A stretch of 64,000 bases of DNA from Dysgonomonas mossii DSM 22836 (GCF_000213575.1 NZ_GL892012.1:1-64000), one strand, 5' to 3'; positions 43,652-53,559 are shown, numbered from the stretch's first letter. Notes: generated from the sequence alone by a model not told the origin. Program-made: numbers and translations.

Positions 43652-43690
43652 TCCGTTGACCTAAAAACTCTTTTATCTAAAATATATTTT

Positions 43691-45370
43691 ATGAAAAGGA
43701 ACCTATTTTTATTCCAATTATTACTTATCGCATTTGTAATGAATGCTCAACCTAAGAAAGATTTTAAAACAGTGCGTATCACCTACCAGACAAGTATGAA
43801 TGGTAAAGCTTACGAAGGAGCAAATACCATCGTAGAGATATGCGGAACTGATGTGCAAATAAGTCGTAAATATGCCGAAGTGCAAGAGGGTACTCCGATA
43901 CAATACACCTATCTTGATTATGCAACAAATGAAGAAACTAAAACTGCAAAGTTGGCAAATGGAAATGAGTTTTATACTACCCGATCATTTACATTAAATG
44001 ATAAACTGGAATTTTTACCCGAAACAGAAACTATTGCCGGCTACCTCTGCAAAAAAGCAAAGACTGTTATTAATTCTAATACGATAGAAATATGGTATAC
44101 AACTCAATTAGGAGTCAAAGGATCTATGCAGCCCGGTGTTGGTTTGCCGGATGGAGTTGTGCTCAAAGTGGTAAGGAACGGGCAATACGAAGAAAAAGCA
44201 ACAAAGATTGATTTGCTAAAAGAGATAGTGAATGTAAAACCTGTTCTTAAAGGTGATAAGCTGACAGCCCCTGCTTATAATTACCGTATACAGCAAAGCC
44301 AGGTTATTGTGGCTGACGTGTTTAATAATCAGAGTATCTACTTTAGGGATATTCCTAAGCCGGAGCAGTTGAACGATACAGAAATAATGCAATTTGCGAA
44401 TGGTTCTATCGTTCTGAAAAAAGTAAAACTTCCTGCCGATAATAGTAGCTATTCTATTTTTGCAGAGCTGGCCCAACATTCTGAAGGTGATGCTTATGAC
44501 CGTACGGGTAGCGTCTTTATCGTGCCTACCGATAGGAAGCAATCATTTATGGATGGATTGTTAAAAGGAAGAGAAGCATTGCCTCAATATACCGATAAAC
44601 ATGGAAAATCGTATGAGGGAATGGTTGCTACAGAAGATTATTTGCCGCCTCTCGAGTTGATGCGTTTTTATACTTCATTCGGGGTAAAGGGATATAATCA
44701 TATCGAAGTAGCTGAATACAACTGGCCGGATTCTGTAGTGTTTAAACAAGAAATTACAGACTATGCCAAGTATCTGAAAAATGAAGTGTGGGTAGGTGCA
44801 TGGATTGGAAATTATGCGAAAAACGGGCATAATATTTCTTTGAAGATTAAGTATTATCCGAACGAAAAGCGTGCAGAGAAAGAAGTATATCCTCTGTTTA
44901 CAACTACAAATATTATGGAGATGGCAGGACAGGCTTATCCTGACGGATTGTTTCGCAATGATTCTCTGACCGTGAACTTCAAAACAGATGTAGACCTCAA
45001 AGATGCTTATATCCGTTATATATCTACAGGCCATGGCGGCTGGGGTGGAGGAGACGAATTTAATCCGAAGCTTAACGAGATATTTATGGATGGCTCTCGC
45101 CTGATAGCTTACACTCCTTGGCGCGAAGATTGCGGCAGCTATAGAGAGTTGAACCCGGCTTCGGGTAATTTCGCAAATGGTTTGTCTTCATCCGATCTAA
45201 GTCGTTCGGGCTGGTGTCCGGGTACAGTGAGTTACCCTGTGTTTATACACATTGGGGATGTGAAGGCAGGCGAACATCAACTGAAGGTAGCGATACCCGT
45301 GGGAGACCCCGAAGGTAGTGCGTTAAGTTATTGGTGTATCTCAGGAGTGTTAGTGGGCGATAAGAAATAA
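43691..45370 (+). CDS. GLPGLI domain-PNGase F-like secreted protein
   Basis: A 559-residue exported protein. After the signal peptide (ending VMNAQ), residues about 25-180 resemble the GLPGLI family (ETETIAGYLCKKAKTVINSN, IEIWYTTQLGVKGSM). The C-terminal half matches peptide-N-glycosidase F: WVGAWIGNYAKNGHNISL, RYISTGHGGWGGGDEF, YTPWREDCGSYRELNPASGN and LSRSGWCPGTVSYPV. PNGase F cleaves N-glycans from glycoproteins between the first GlcNAc and Asn. The start is set by the promoter at 43644. It fits the GH92/GH95 enzymes elsewhere in the window. Activity is inferred. Confidence 0.85.
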   Translation: MKRNLFLFQLLLIAFVMNAQPKKDFKTVRITYQTSMNGKAYEGANTIVEICGTDVQISRKYAEVQEGTPIQYTYLDYATNEETKTAKLANGNEFYTTRSFTLNDKLEFLPETETIAGYLCKKAKTVINSNTIEIWYTTQLGVKGSMQPGVGLPDGVVLKVVRNGQYEEKATKIDLLKEIVNVKPVLKGDKLTAPAYNYRIQQSQVIVADVFNNQSIYFRDIPKPEQLNDTEIMQFANGSIVLKKVKLPADNSSYSIFAELAQHSEGDAYDRTGSVFIVPTDRKQSFMDGLLKGREALPQYTDKHGKSYEGMVATEDYLPPLELMRFYTSFGVKGYNHIEVAEYNWPDSVVFKQEITDYAKYLKNEVWVGAWIGNYAKNGHNISLKIKYYPNEKRAEKEVYPLFTTTNIMEMAGQAYPDGLFRNDSLTVNFKTDVDLKDAYIRYISTGHGGWGGGDEFNPKLNEIFMDGSRLIAYTPWREDCGSYRELNPASGNFANGLSSSDLSRSGWCPGTVSYPVFIHIGDVKAGEHQLKVAIPVGDPEGSALSYWCISGVLVGDKK

Positions 45371-45452
45371 GACTATAATATTTCCGGAGCTCTGTGACTT
45401 TTATGTTTTTGGTGCGACTAATATAAAAAGAATATAAACCATACTATAGAAT

Positions 45453-46364
45453 ATGTATTATCTCGAAGCCCACGATGTGGTGAAACAATATGGTAGTCAT
45501 AGAGCTCTCGATGGCGTAAGCATGCAAGTGCCAAAAGGTTGCATCTATGGATTGCTGGGGCCTAATGGTGCAGGCAAATCTTCGCTAATCCGAATAATAA
45601 ACAGGATAACTGCCCCCGATGAAGGACAAGTCTTTATAAATGGAAGGGTGTCGGTAGCCGATGATGTTTTCAATATCGGTTATCTTCCCGAAGAAAGAGG
45701 CTTGTACAAGAAAATGAAAGTTGGAGAGCATATTATTTTTCTGGCACAATTGAGAGGCCTCTCGAAAGAAGACGCAGTACAAAAAACTCAATATTGGCTA
45801 AAGAAGTTTGATATACTATCTTGGCAAGGAAAGAAAGTGGAGGAACTGTCGAAAGGTATGCAGCAAAAGATACAATTTATTGCTACTGTCATACATGAAC
45901 CCGATTTGTATATTCTTGATGAGCCTTTCAGCGGATTCGATCCTGTGAATACAGAATTGTTGAAGAAAGAGCTGTTGGATCTGAAAGCAAAAGGCAAAAC
46001 AATAATTCTATCGACTCATAATATGGAATCGGTAGAGGAATTGTGTGACGAAATATCTCTGATAAATAAATCTAGGGTTGTATTGAATGGGAATGTGAAA
46101 GAAATACGAGCAAGATACAGAAAGCATATTTTCAAACTTCAGGTCGTAGGGGAAACTTTTGATTTGGAATCTTCTCACTTTTCGATATTATCGCAATCAA
46201 CGGACAGTAATATTACGGAATTACTCATTCAGCGTAATGATGAGGCTTCCAACTCAGAGTTGATACAAGAGATAGCCAAACGCTATGAAGTGGTGACTTT
46301 TGAAGAAGTATTGCCTTCGATGAATGATATTTTTATACAAATCGTATCAGAGACAAAACAATGA
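45453..46364 (+). CDS. ABC transporter ATP-binding protein
   Basis: A 303-residue ATPase of the ABC-2/NatA type. Walker A GPNGAGKSS (36-44), signature LSKGMQQKIQF, Walker B LYILDEPFSGFD and the switch His in STHNMES are all present. The C-terminal 80 residues are the accessory domain common in sodium or drug exporters. Four-base overlap with the permease gene shows they form one transporter. Substrate unknown. Confidence 0.95.
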   Translation: MYYLEAHDVVKQYGSHRALDGVSMQVPKGCIYGLLGPNGAGKSSLIRIINRITAPDEGQVFINGRVSVADDVFNIGYLPEERGLYKKMKVGEHIIFLAQLRGLSKEDAVQKTQYWLKKFDILSWQGKKVEELSKGMQQKIQFIATVIHEPDLYILDEPFSGFDPVNTELLKKELLDLKAKGKTIILSTHNMESVEELCDEISLINKSRVVLNGNVKEIRARYRKHIFKLQVVGETFDLESSHFSILSQSTDSNITELLIQRNDEASNSELIQEIAKRYEVVTFEEVLPSMNDIFIQIVSETKQ

Positions 46365-47683
46365 GAGGATTAAAGCTAATTATACATAGGGAATTTACCT
46401 CGAGGGTAAAAACCAAAGCGTTTATCTTGACAACGTTGCTAACACCATTCTTATTCTTGGGAGTGTCTACCATCCCGGCATTGCTGATGATGTTGAGTAG
46501 TAATGATGACATAAACAAAGTGTATGTAATCGATCATACAGGTTCTTACTTTAGTTTGTTTCAGTCATCTAAGAACTATGAGTTTGTAAAATTATCGGAC
46601 AACGATAGTAAGCCGAGCGATAAGCGGACAGCCATATTAGAGATATCAGAGGACCTGAGTGTAAATCCGAATGCAGCAACTTTCTATTCCGAAAAGCAGC
46701 AGCCTCCTCGTGAATTGACTGTTTATATCAACAACATACTTACGGATGCTGTTAGAAATAAAAAGATAGACGATTTTACTCAAAGAAGTAATATCGAACC
46801 ACAACTTGTTACCGATCTGCAACAAATATTGAAATCGAAAGATCAGATAAATGTTTCCACTATCCGTCTCGACGAAGCGGGACAGAAGACAGAGACGCTT
46901 GGTCAGGCGGCATCTTTTGTAGGAATGGGACTTACTCTGTGTATGTTTTTCTTTATCATGATGTATGGGCAAATGGTGGTGCAAAGTGTTGTAGAAGAGA
47001 AAACAAACCGTATCATTGAGGTGATCATTTCATCCGTTAGACCTTTAGATCTGATGATGGGTAAAATAGTTGGAGTAGGATTGGTTGGCTTGCTACAATT
47101 GGTTATCTGGCTTGTTATAGGAGGCGGTGCACTTGTTGCTATGCAAATATTCCTTGGAACAAGTGTAGATACCACTGCTACAATGGAGGCCCAACAGGCA
47201 ATAAGTGCAATGGCACAGAATAACTCGGAGATGACTTCAGCTGTTAATAGTATATTGGGTGTCAACTGGCTGCAAGTAGGAATCTGCCTTATATTATATT
47301 TTGTGGGAGGGTATCTTCTTTTCTCCTCTTTGTATGCCATGTTTGGGTCTGCTGCTAACGATTCGCAAGAGGCTCAGCAGTTGATGATGCCATTGACTAT
47401 TATATTATTATTAGCCTTTTATACAGGTATTGCAGCATCTCAGAATCCTGAAGGCGCGATGGCGTTTTGGTGTTCGATCATACCATTTACTGCTCCTGTC
47501 GTGATGATGGTACGTGCTCCGTTCGAAATATCTATTTGGGAGTTAGCCTTGTCCGTTGTTGTACTTTATGCGACAGCCATATTAATGGTCAAGCTCGCCG
47601 CAAAGGTTTATCGTGTCGGTATTCTGATGTATGGCAAGAAAGTAACCTTTGCCGAAATGTTTAAGTGGTTGAGATATAAATAA
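46361..47683 (+). CDS. ABC-2 type permease (NatB-like)
   Basis: A 440-residue membrane partner of the preceding ATPase. One N-terminal helix (about 21-44) is followed by a large extracytoplasmic domain (about 50-180) and then five or six helices to the C-terminus. VEEKTNRIIEVIISSVRPLDLMMGK is the conserved ABC-2 coupling region of NatB-like permeases, given here by its ends VEEKTNRIIEV and RPLDLMMGK. Likely sodium, drug or signal export. A terminator follows at 47705. Confidence 0.92.
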   Translation: MRGLKLIIHREFTSRVKTKAFILTTLLTPFLFLGVSTIPALLMMLSSNDDINKVYVIDHTGSYFSLFQSSKNYEFVKLSDNDSKPSDKRTAILEISEDLSVNPNAATFYSEKQQPPRELTVYINNILTDAVRNKKIDDFTQRSNIEPQLVTDLQQILKSKDQINVSTIRLDEAGQKTETLGQAASFVGMGLTLCMFFFIMMYGQMVVQSVVEEKTNRIIEVIISSVRPLDLMMGKIVGVGLVGLLQLVIWLVIGGGALVAMQIFLGTSVDTTATMEAQQAISAMAQNNSEMTSAVNSILGVNWLQVGICLILYFVGGYLLFSSLYAMFGSAANDSQEAQQLMMPLTIILLLAFYTGIAASQNPEGAMAFWCSIIPFTAPVVMMVRAPFEISIWELALSVVVLYATAILMVKLAAKVYRVGILMYGKKVTFAEMFKWLRYK

Positions 47684-47704
47684 TTTAAGATAAGTTTAGT
47701 GAAG

Positions 47705-47745
47705 CAATCCTGTCATATTTATTTTGGCAGGATTGTTTGTTTTTA
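47705..47745 (+). terminator. terminator of the ABC transporter operon
   Basis: CAATCCTG (47705-47712) pairs with CAGGATTG (47728-47735), followed by TTTGTTTTTA. Confidence 0.8.
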
Positions 47746-47828
47746 TTATTATTGTTAAATTTGCGTGCGTATTAAGGAGGATTCCTTAATGATTCCCTTT
47801 ACAAACTTAGATAAAACAAACGAATACA

Positions 47829-48569
47829 ATGACGATGAAGTCGAAACTACTTTTAGGTTTATTGCTAATACTCTGCTTAAACTGTCTTTCCCAAGATATA
47901 ACAAAGATAGAGGTTCTTTCCGTGCCGATGGATACTGAGATGCCATACAGTGTAGATTGTATGAATTATGATTTTACATTTCAGAATGTTATTGATAAGA
48001 AGACAATTGTAGGGAGTAATGCAATACGCAGAATAACGAGTGTACTTAAAAATCTTCCTGTAGCCGAGAATGGCAAGTATCCTAGCCCTGATACACGAAT
48101 GAAGCTAAGGCTTTTTTCGAACGGCAAAGTAATATCGGAGGCTTGCATCGGTAAGTTTACCATCCTAAAAGAAGATGGGATATACTTTTATTCGAATGAT
48201 ATGTTGAACTTGTTAAATGACTTACTGAGTTATAAAGAACAAAAAAGTGAGAGTGAGCAATCTGAACCGAAAATTGAGTTTAACACAGTAAAACAATACA
48301 AAGGCTTCCTCGGTGCAGCTATGGGCACTATATCTTTCGATAACGGGAATAACTTTCTCTATGAAATAGACGGGTCGATCTTAAAAGAAAAGCTATTGGG
48401 TACATTTACTATCCAAGATAATATCATTGACTGTACAGTCTCTAAATCTTATAATAATGTATTTGAGAAAGGAGACACGCTAAAGTTTATGATTAAATCT
48501 GACACACTATTTCAATACAATAGTGAACAAGAACCCGACAAAAAACGTCCTTTGCTTAGGATAAAATAA
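47829..48569 (+). CDS. secreted protein of unknown function
   Basis: A 246-residue exported protein with a signal peptide (LLLGLLLILCLNCLSQ). No family is recognised; the body alternates short strands and includes SFDNGNNFLYEIDGSILKEK and an acidic low-complexity linker (QKSESEQSEPK). It stands alone between the ABC operon and rnpB. A second Met two codons in is an equally good start. Confidence 0.7.
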   Translation: MTMKSKLLLGLLLILCLNCLSQDITKIEVLSVPMDTEMPYSVDCMNYDFTFQNVIDKKTIVGSNAIRRITSVLKNLPVAENGKYPSPDTRMKLRLFSNGKVISEACIGKFTILKEDGIYFYSNDMLNLLNDLLSYKEQKSESEQSEPKIEFNTVKQYKGFLGAAMGTISFDNGNNFLYEIDGSILKEKLLGTFTIQDNIIDCTVSKSYNNVFEKGDTLKFMIKSDTLFQYNSEQEPDKKRPLLRIK

Positions 48570-48610
48570 ATTCAGACCTGAGGTTATAAGATTTCTCTAA
48601 AATAAAAATA

Positions 48611-48965
48611 CAGTAAGTCTATAAGCCGGGTTCTGTACTCTTCAAGAAGAGTGCTTGCCATTTATCTACGCCTGATGTCACCAACAGGCTCTAGCGACCT
48701 ACCCCCCGGCATCGGACGAGCAGCCCTACATGCGCCGGTATACATGGTCTTACAACTCGCAAGTGGTACGGCTCTGTATATTGCTATACAGACCGGTGAG
48801 CTCTTACCTCACCTTTTCACCCTTACCCCTGATAGGGGCGGTTGTTCTCTGTTACCTTAACTCTGCCCTCGCGAACAGCTTCCCATTAAGAAATACGATG
48901 CTCTGTGTTGCCCGGACTTTCCTCTTTCTGCCTTGCGGCAGCCAGCGGCAAACCGACCTACTGCA
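48611..48965 (-). ncRNA. rnpB: RNase P RNA
   Basis: The catalytic RNA of RNase P on the minus strand. The universal core GAGGAAAGTCCGGGC lies near its 5' part (about 48907-48922 complement) and its 3' end contains AACCCGGCTTATAGAC. Outer helix P1 pairs CAGTAGGTC (5' end) with GACTTACTG (3' end). A minus-strand -7 motif TATCTTTG at 48974-48981 places the transcription start right at the RNA 5' end. The ends are estimated from P1. Reading frames in this stretch are not genes. Confidence 0.95.
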
Positions 48966-48973
48966 ATTTGATG

Positions 48974-48981
48974 CAAAGATA
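48974..48981 (-). promoter_or_regulatory. -7 promoter element of rnpB
   Basis: Minus-strand TATCTTTG about eight bases before the RNA 5' end, the expected spacing. Confidence 0.7.
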
Positions 48982-49011
48982 GTTCATTTTCTTGGAATAT
49001 ATCTTACTGCA

Positions 49012-50340
49012 TTAAGTTTGGATTTGTTCGTTGCTTTGTTTAGTTCTCTTATCCTTATACATGTCGTTGAACTTAGGACGAATTAGTAGACGTAGCGAAA
49101 CATCATAATTCAGATAACTCCATACCCAGTCGATGAATACAGAAACCTTATTTCTCATTCCCACAATAGAAAGGATATGTACCAGCAACCACAACCACCA
49201 GGCAACCCAGCCTCCAAAGCGGAGTTTCCCTAGGTCGGCAACAGCAGCATTACGTCCAATGGTAGCCAATGAGCCTTTATCTACATATACAAATTTATCC
49301 CAATTGTCCGATTCTCCCTTATTGATATTTTTGGCTAGTTGCTTTGCCATCTGTAGGGCTACTTGGGCTACCTGAGGATGACCGACCGGATAACTTTCGG
49401 ATGTTTGTAAAGAGGTATCGCCGATTGAGAAAATATCTTTATAGCCATTTACCTGATTGTATTCGTTTACAACCAAACGTCCCCGGTTGTATGCCGTTTC
49501 GTCAAGACCTGCTAAGCTATTTGGCTTAACCCCTGCCACCCAAAATACATTACGGGAGCGTATTTGCGTGCCGTCAGCAATATTCACATAAGGGCTTTCT
49601 ACCGATTTTACCGATTTTTCCTGATAAACGATAACACCTCTGTCTAGCAATGTTTTTAATGCTGTTTCGGATGCTTGTTCCGACATACCTGCCAGTAGAC
49701 GGGAACCTGCATTCACCAAGTGGATTTCCATTTTAGTAAAGTCTATCTCCGGGTAGTCTCTCGGCAAAACCGTTCTTCTCATGTCCGCTAATGCTCCGGC
49801 TAATTCTACACCTGTTGCGCCTCCTCCGACGATAACAAAAGTCAGTAATTCTTTTCGTTTTTCTTCGTCTGTTGTGATCAAAGATTCTTCGAAGCTTAGT
49901 AGTATCCTGTTTCTCATCAAGAGTGATTCGGATACAGATTTTAGTGAGAATGTATTTTCTATTAGATCTGTATTCCCGAAATAATTTGTATCGCATCCTG
50001 TGGCGATAACTAAAAGGTCGTATGTAATGATGCCGATATTTGTTTCAATCTTCTTATCAGATGTATTTACGCTTAAAGCCTCACACATTCTGAAATGAAA
50101 GTCTTTATTTTTCTGAAAGTTCTTTCTATATGGATAAGATATCGAACTCGGTTCCAATCCCCCGATAGCTACCTGATAGAATAAGGGTTGAAACTGATAG
50201 TAATTGTTCTTGTCTATCAGTACTACCTGATATTGATTCTTATCCGCTCTTTTTGCAAGTTCGAGTCCGGCAAACCCTCCTCCGATAATTACCAATCGTT
50301 TCTTCTTCCCGGAGTCGGGCAAGTTTGCTTTTATAATCAT
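49012..50340 (-). CDS. ndh: type II NADH dehydrogenase
   Basis: A membrane-associated flavoprotein passing electrons from NADH to quinone without pumping. The FAD-binding loop VIIGGGFAGLELAKRA is at about 17-32, the NADH-binding loop VIVGGGATGVELAGALAD near 166-183, and FAD contact DIFSIGDTSLQ near 300. A C-terminal hydrophobic stretch (WVAWWLWLLVHILSIVGM) would anchor it to the membrane. 442 aa is normal. Gene symbol by function. Confidence 0.92.
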   Translation of the reverse strand: MIIKANLPDSGKKKRLVIIGGGFAGLELAKRADKNQYQVVLIDKNNYYQFQPLFYQVAIGGLEPSSISYPYRKNFQKNKDFHFRMCEALSVNTSDKKIETNIGIITYDLLVIATGCDTNYFGNTDLIENTFSLKSVSESLLMRNRILLSFEESLITTDEEKRKELLTFVIVGGGATGVELAGALADMRRTVLPRDYPEIDFTKMEIHLVNAGSRLLAGMSEQASETALKTLLDRGVIVYQEKSVKSVESPYVNIADGTQIRSRNVFWVAGVKPNSLAGLDETAYNRGRLVVNEYNQVNGYKDIFSIGDTSLQTSESYPVGHPQVAQVALQMAKQLAKNINKGESDNWDKFVYVDKGSLATIGRNAAVADLGKLRFGGWVAWWLWLLVHILSIVGMRNKVSVFIDWVWSYLNYDVSLRLLIRPKFNDMYKDKRTKQSNEQIQT

Positions 50341-50362
50341 ATTATAGACATATTTAAATTAA

Positions 50363-50404
50363 AAAACCATCTTACTGATAAGAGTTGATCAGTAAGGTGG
50401 TTTT
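50363..50404 (-). terminator. terminator of the DedA gene
   Basis: AAAACCATCTTACTGAT (50363-50379) pairs perfectly with ATCAGTAAGGTGGTTTT (50388-50404) apart from one G-T. T-runs flank both sides, so it could act in either direction. Confidence 0.85.
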
Positions 50405-50437
50405 ATTTATATATAAAGATAAATTTAATTATCTTTC

Positions 50438-51130
50438 TTAATTCCCTATTTTGGCTTTAGCTTTCGCTTCCTTTTTTGATTCCCACTTAGCCTTAGCTAC
50501 TTCGTAAACACCCGGAAGAATAGATACAACAACAATAATAATGACTACCTTGTCGAGATTTTTCTCTACCCATTCGTTACTTCCTATAATAGCACCTAAA
50601 GCACAAAAGATAACCACCCATGCTATACCTCCTATAACATTGTAGGAGAAGAAATGTTTATAGCTCATTTTGCCCATACCTGCAACAAAAGGAGCGAAGG
50701 TGCGAACAATAGGTACAAAGCGGGCAAGGATGATGGTTTTGCCTCCATGTTTTTCGTAAAACTTGTTTGTTTTTTCAAGATATTCTTGCTTAAATATCTT
50801 TGACTTGGGATTGCTGAAGAGCTTTTCTCCAAAGAGGCGGCCTATCGAATAATTTACTGCATCACCTATAATAGCTGCTACAATCAGTATACCGACAAGG
50901 TAATAGATATGTAGCGGATTGTCGGGGCGTACAGCGATAGCTCCCGCTAAAAATAATAAAGAGTCGCCCGGTAAAAATGGTGTCACAACCAAACCTGTTT
51001 CGCAGAAAATGATCAAAAACAAAATGGCATATACCCATAAGCCATATTCAGTTACCAGCATGTCTAATGTTCCGCCTGTATCTCTTAACAGGTTAAGAAA
51101 GAAGTTCCAAACTTCGTGTAAGAATTCCAT
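50438..51130 (-). CDS. DedA-family membrane protein
   Basis: A 230-residue VTT/SNARE-associated-domain protein; family members flip undecaprenyl phosphate or phospholipids across the membrane. Marks are [35 protein letters not shown] and [18 protein letters not shown], including the conserved Arg and Pro residues of the reentrant loops. The basic C-terminus is cytoplasmic. Specific lipid unknown. Confidence 0.93.
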   Translation of the reverse strand: MEFLHEVWNFFLNLLRDTGGTLDMLVTEYGLWVYAILFLIIFCETGLVVTPFLPGDSLLFLAGAIAVRPDNPLHIYYLVGILIVAAIIGDAVNYSIGRLFGEKLFSNPKSKIFKQEYLEKTNKFYEKHGGKTIILARFVPIVRTFAPFVAGMGKMSYKHFFSYNVIGGIAWVVIFCALGAIIGSNEWVEKNLDKVVIIIVVVSILPGVYEVAKAKWESKKEAKAKAKIGN

Positions 51131-51164
51131 TTTAATGTTGTGTTACTTAATTTTATGGTAATAC

Positions 51165-51198
51165 GAGAAATGATGAGATTCGCACCTCATCATTTCCC
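51165..51198 (-). terminator. hairpin after the DJ-1 gene
   Basis: GAAATGATGAG (51167-51177) pairs perfectly with CTCATCATTTC (51186-51196). It lies just beyond the minus-strand stop at 51209. T-run poor, so a likely but not certain terminator. Confidence 0.6.
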
Positions 51199-51208
51199 AT
51201 TAAATTTT

Positions 51209-51757
51209 TCACTGAACCAACAAGCCGGCTGCGACTTCATCTCTCTTTGCTTTCCCTGCCAATTGTTCAACAAGGCTTAGCGCAAAATCGATAGTCAGTC
51301 CGGGACCTCTTCCGGTAGTTATATTTCCGTCTATTACAACAGCTTTTTCTGTCTGCAATGTAGCTCCTTTCAGGTATTGTTCAAATCCGGGGTAGGCTGT
51401 TGCCTTCTTCCCATCCAAAAGACCTAAGCCTCCTAATACCATCGGTGAAGCGCATATTGCAGCAACCTTTTCGCCTTTGTTGGCAAAAGCGAGTAGTTCT
51501 TTTTTCAAGCCTTCGTGTTCGTTGAATTTTGTTGTACCTCCTGGTAAAACAAGCATTTCTGCTTTAGAGAAGTCAACCTCGTCGAACATCAGGTCGGCTA
51601 TTACAGGTATTTGATGACTGGCAACCACTTGTTTGCTATCAGTCAACGATACTGTTTTCACATCCAAACCTCCACGGCGAAGGACATCGACTGTTCCAAG
51701 AGCTTCAATCTCTTCAAAACCTGTGGTCAGAAATAAAAATATAGTTTTCATATCCAT
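51209..51757 (-). CDS. DJ-1/PfpI-family protein (YajL-like)
   Basis: A 182-residue protein of the DJ-1 superfamily (protective against reactive aldehydes and oxidative damage). The nucleophile is Cys102 in AAICASPMVLGG, with the partner Glu16 in GFEEIEALG and the LPGGTTKFNEHEGL segment. The ATG follows the tonB-like stop with no gap; a second Met two codons later is an equally likely start. Annotated deglycase activity in the family is disputed, so only the family is claimed. Confidence 0.92.
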   Translation of the reverse strand: MDMKTIFLFLTTGFEEIEALGTVDVLRRGGLDVKTVSLTDSKQVVASHQIPVIADLMFDEVDFSKAEMLVLPGGTTKFNEHEGLKKELLAFANKGEKVAAICASPMVLGGLGLLDGKKATAYPGFEQYLKGATLQTEKAVVIDGNITTGRGPGLTIDFALSLVEQLAGKAKRDEVAAGLLVQ

Positions 51758-52621
51758 TTAATTTAAATTAAACTTATATGTGATTGTTCCTTTTTGATTG
51801 GTGACGGATGACACCGTATTGAACTTTGTTCTTTTTGCGGCTCTTAGAGCTTCGTTCCGTAGATTTGTGTTTGGCGTATTTGTACCTTTTCCGATTGTGG
51901 CTTCCACTACATCACCTTTAGCATTTACCAATATATCCACAACAACAGTACCGTAATCGTCTACCGAATAGTTCGGTTTGATCAGTCCGCCACTGCCAAG
52001 GCTGCGTCCACCAAGATCGAACGATCCCCAGCCGCCAACTCCTGACGTTTTGCCATAGCTGGCATTTCCTGTTGGTACACCTTGTGTGCCTGTTCCTTCA
52101 GTATTGCCTCTGCTGCCGCTGCCTGTTCCATTGCCAAATAGTCCCGCCATTTGGTTGTTGATCTGTCCTTTCTTAGCCGCTTCTTGTTGTGCTACACGGT
52201 CAGCTTCAGCCTTCTTTCTCCTTTCGTCTGCTTCTTGCTGTTTCTTTTCTTCAGCTTTTTTCTTAGCTTCTTTTATGGCTACTGTTTCTTCCAGATTTTG
52301 AGTAACGGGTGCTTCCTTTGTGTTCGATACTGCCGGTTTTGTTTTGGTTGCAGTATTCTCTATCATCGGGATTGGATCTTCAACCACATTGGGTGAAGTG
52401 GCTTCTTCAGCACCAACGTCTCCATTGCCTCTACCAAAGGGCTCATCGTCTCCAAATGCATCGGGTACGTTGCCAAACATAACAGGAACTCCTCCCAAAT
52501 CTTCGGCAGTCCTTGCCATTGGTGTCAAATCGAGGGTATAAAAAATAAGAGCTAAGATAATTAGCAAGTGAAATCCGATTGTTGCACCTAGACCTATTAT
52601 TTTATCCTTCTGAGCTTCCAT
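51758..52621 (-). CDS. TonB-family energy-transducing protein
   Basis: A 287-residue protein: one N-terminal membrane helix (about residues 13-32), a long periplasmic linker rich in Glu/Lys/Ala (about 100-150) and then Gly/Ser/Thr (150-200), and a C-terminal TonB-like domain (PNYSVDDYGTVVVDILVNAK and AKRTKFNT). It would carry proton-motive energy from an ExbBD motor to outer-membrane receptors. It lies between pdxJ (three bases upstream) and the DJ-1 gene, in a place where other Bacteroidetes often also carry exbB and exbD. Confidence 0.88.
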   Translation of the reverse strand: MEAQKDKIIGLGATIGFHLLIILALIFYTLDLTPMARTAEDLGGVPVMFGNVPDAFGDDEPFGRGNGDVGAEEATSPNVVEDPIPMIENTATKTKPAVSNTKEAPVTQNLEETVAIKEAKKKAEEKKQQEADERRKKAEADRVAQQEAAKKGQINNQMAGLFGNGTGSGSRGNTEGTGTQGVPTGNASYGKTSGVGGWGSFDLGGRSLGSGGLIKPNYSVDDYGTVVVDILVNAKGDVVEATIGKGTNTPNTNLRNEALRAAKRTKFNTVSSVTNQKGTITYKFNLN

Positions 52622-52624
52622 TTT

Positions 52625-53356
52625 TTAGTCTACTTCAGTTTTTGGTTTCAGGCAGTCCTTGTAAGCCTTTATTGTATTTTCAAGCCCCAAATACAATGCG
52701 TCGCTAATAAGGGCATGCCCAATAGAGACTTCATCTATTGTGGGTATATTTTCATATAGATAATTCAAATTTTCGAGACTAAGATCATGACCTGCATTTA
52801 ATCCTAGTCCAAGCTTCTTCGCTAATTTGGCCGCAACTATAAAAGGTTCTATAGCAGCCTCTTTGTCTTTCAAGAAATTGGAAGCATAAGGCTCCGTATA
52901 TAGCTCAATCCTGTCTGTTCCCGTTTTTGCTGCTGCCTCTATTATTTCGAGCTCTGTGCCAACAAAGATAGACGTGCGTACACCTACAGCCCTGAATGTA
53001 TCAACCAAATCGGATAGGAGTTGTTGATGTTCAACAGTGTTCCAACCTGCATTAGATGTAATTGCATCGGGCTTGTCCGGAACAAGGGTTACTTGTGTGG
53101 GACGTATCGTTGTAACAAGGTCTATAAACTTTTGTGAAGGATAACCTTCGATATTAAATTCAGTTCTGATCTTCGCCTTTAAGTCATACACGTCTTTGAA
53201 TCGAATATGTCTTTCGTCGGGACGAGGATGAACTGTTATACCTTCTGCACCAAATTTTTCGCAATCGAGAGCAACTTGTACAACATCCGGAACATTACCT
53301 CCTCGAGCATTGCGTAGTGTTGCAATCTTATTAATATTTACACTTAACTTTGTCAT
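52625..53356 (-). CDS. pdxJ: pyridoxine 5'-phosphate synthase
   Basis: Joins 1-deoxyxylulose 5-phosphate with 3-amino-2-oxopropyl phosphate to make PNP (DXP-dependent vitamin B6 route). Typical stretches: [16 protein letters not shown] (N-terminus), [13 protein letters not shown] (catalytic His), [18 protein letters not shown] and [15 protein letters not shown]. 243 aa is full length. Divergent from nadK, a gene pair common in Bacteroidetes. First gene of the pdxJ-tonB-DJ-1 run. Confidence 0.96.
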   Translation of the reverse strand: MTKLSVNINKIATLRNARGGNVPDVVQVALDCEKFGAEGITVHPRPDERHIRFKDVYDLKAKIRTEFNIEGYPSQKFIDLVTTIRPTQVTLVPDKPDAITSNAGWNTVEHQQLLSDLVDTFRAVGVRTSIFVGTELEIIEAAAKTGTDRIELYTEPYASNFLKDKEAAIEPFIVAAKLAKKLGLGLNAGHDLSLENLNYLYENIPTIDEVSIGHALISDALYLGLENTIKAYKDCLKPKTEVD

Positions 53357-53559
53357 GTCAAACCATTAAAAACCGCCGTTCTTCACAAATTGCTAGAGAT
53401 AGATGTTAATAGATAAAACTTTTTTAGCACCTTTGTGGAACGATATCAAACTACAAATGTAATATGATTTGATGAGAATGCGCGTATCAGTTCCGTTTTA
53501 TTAACAGCTTAGAAAATCATTTGTTTGTATATAAATAGGTTCCGTTAAAAGTAAAAGCG

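Noticed and set aside
48651-48960. Two overlapping plus-strand frames between 48651 and 48960
   Set aside because: They lie antisense to RNase P RNA, whose conserved core is plain on the minus strand.
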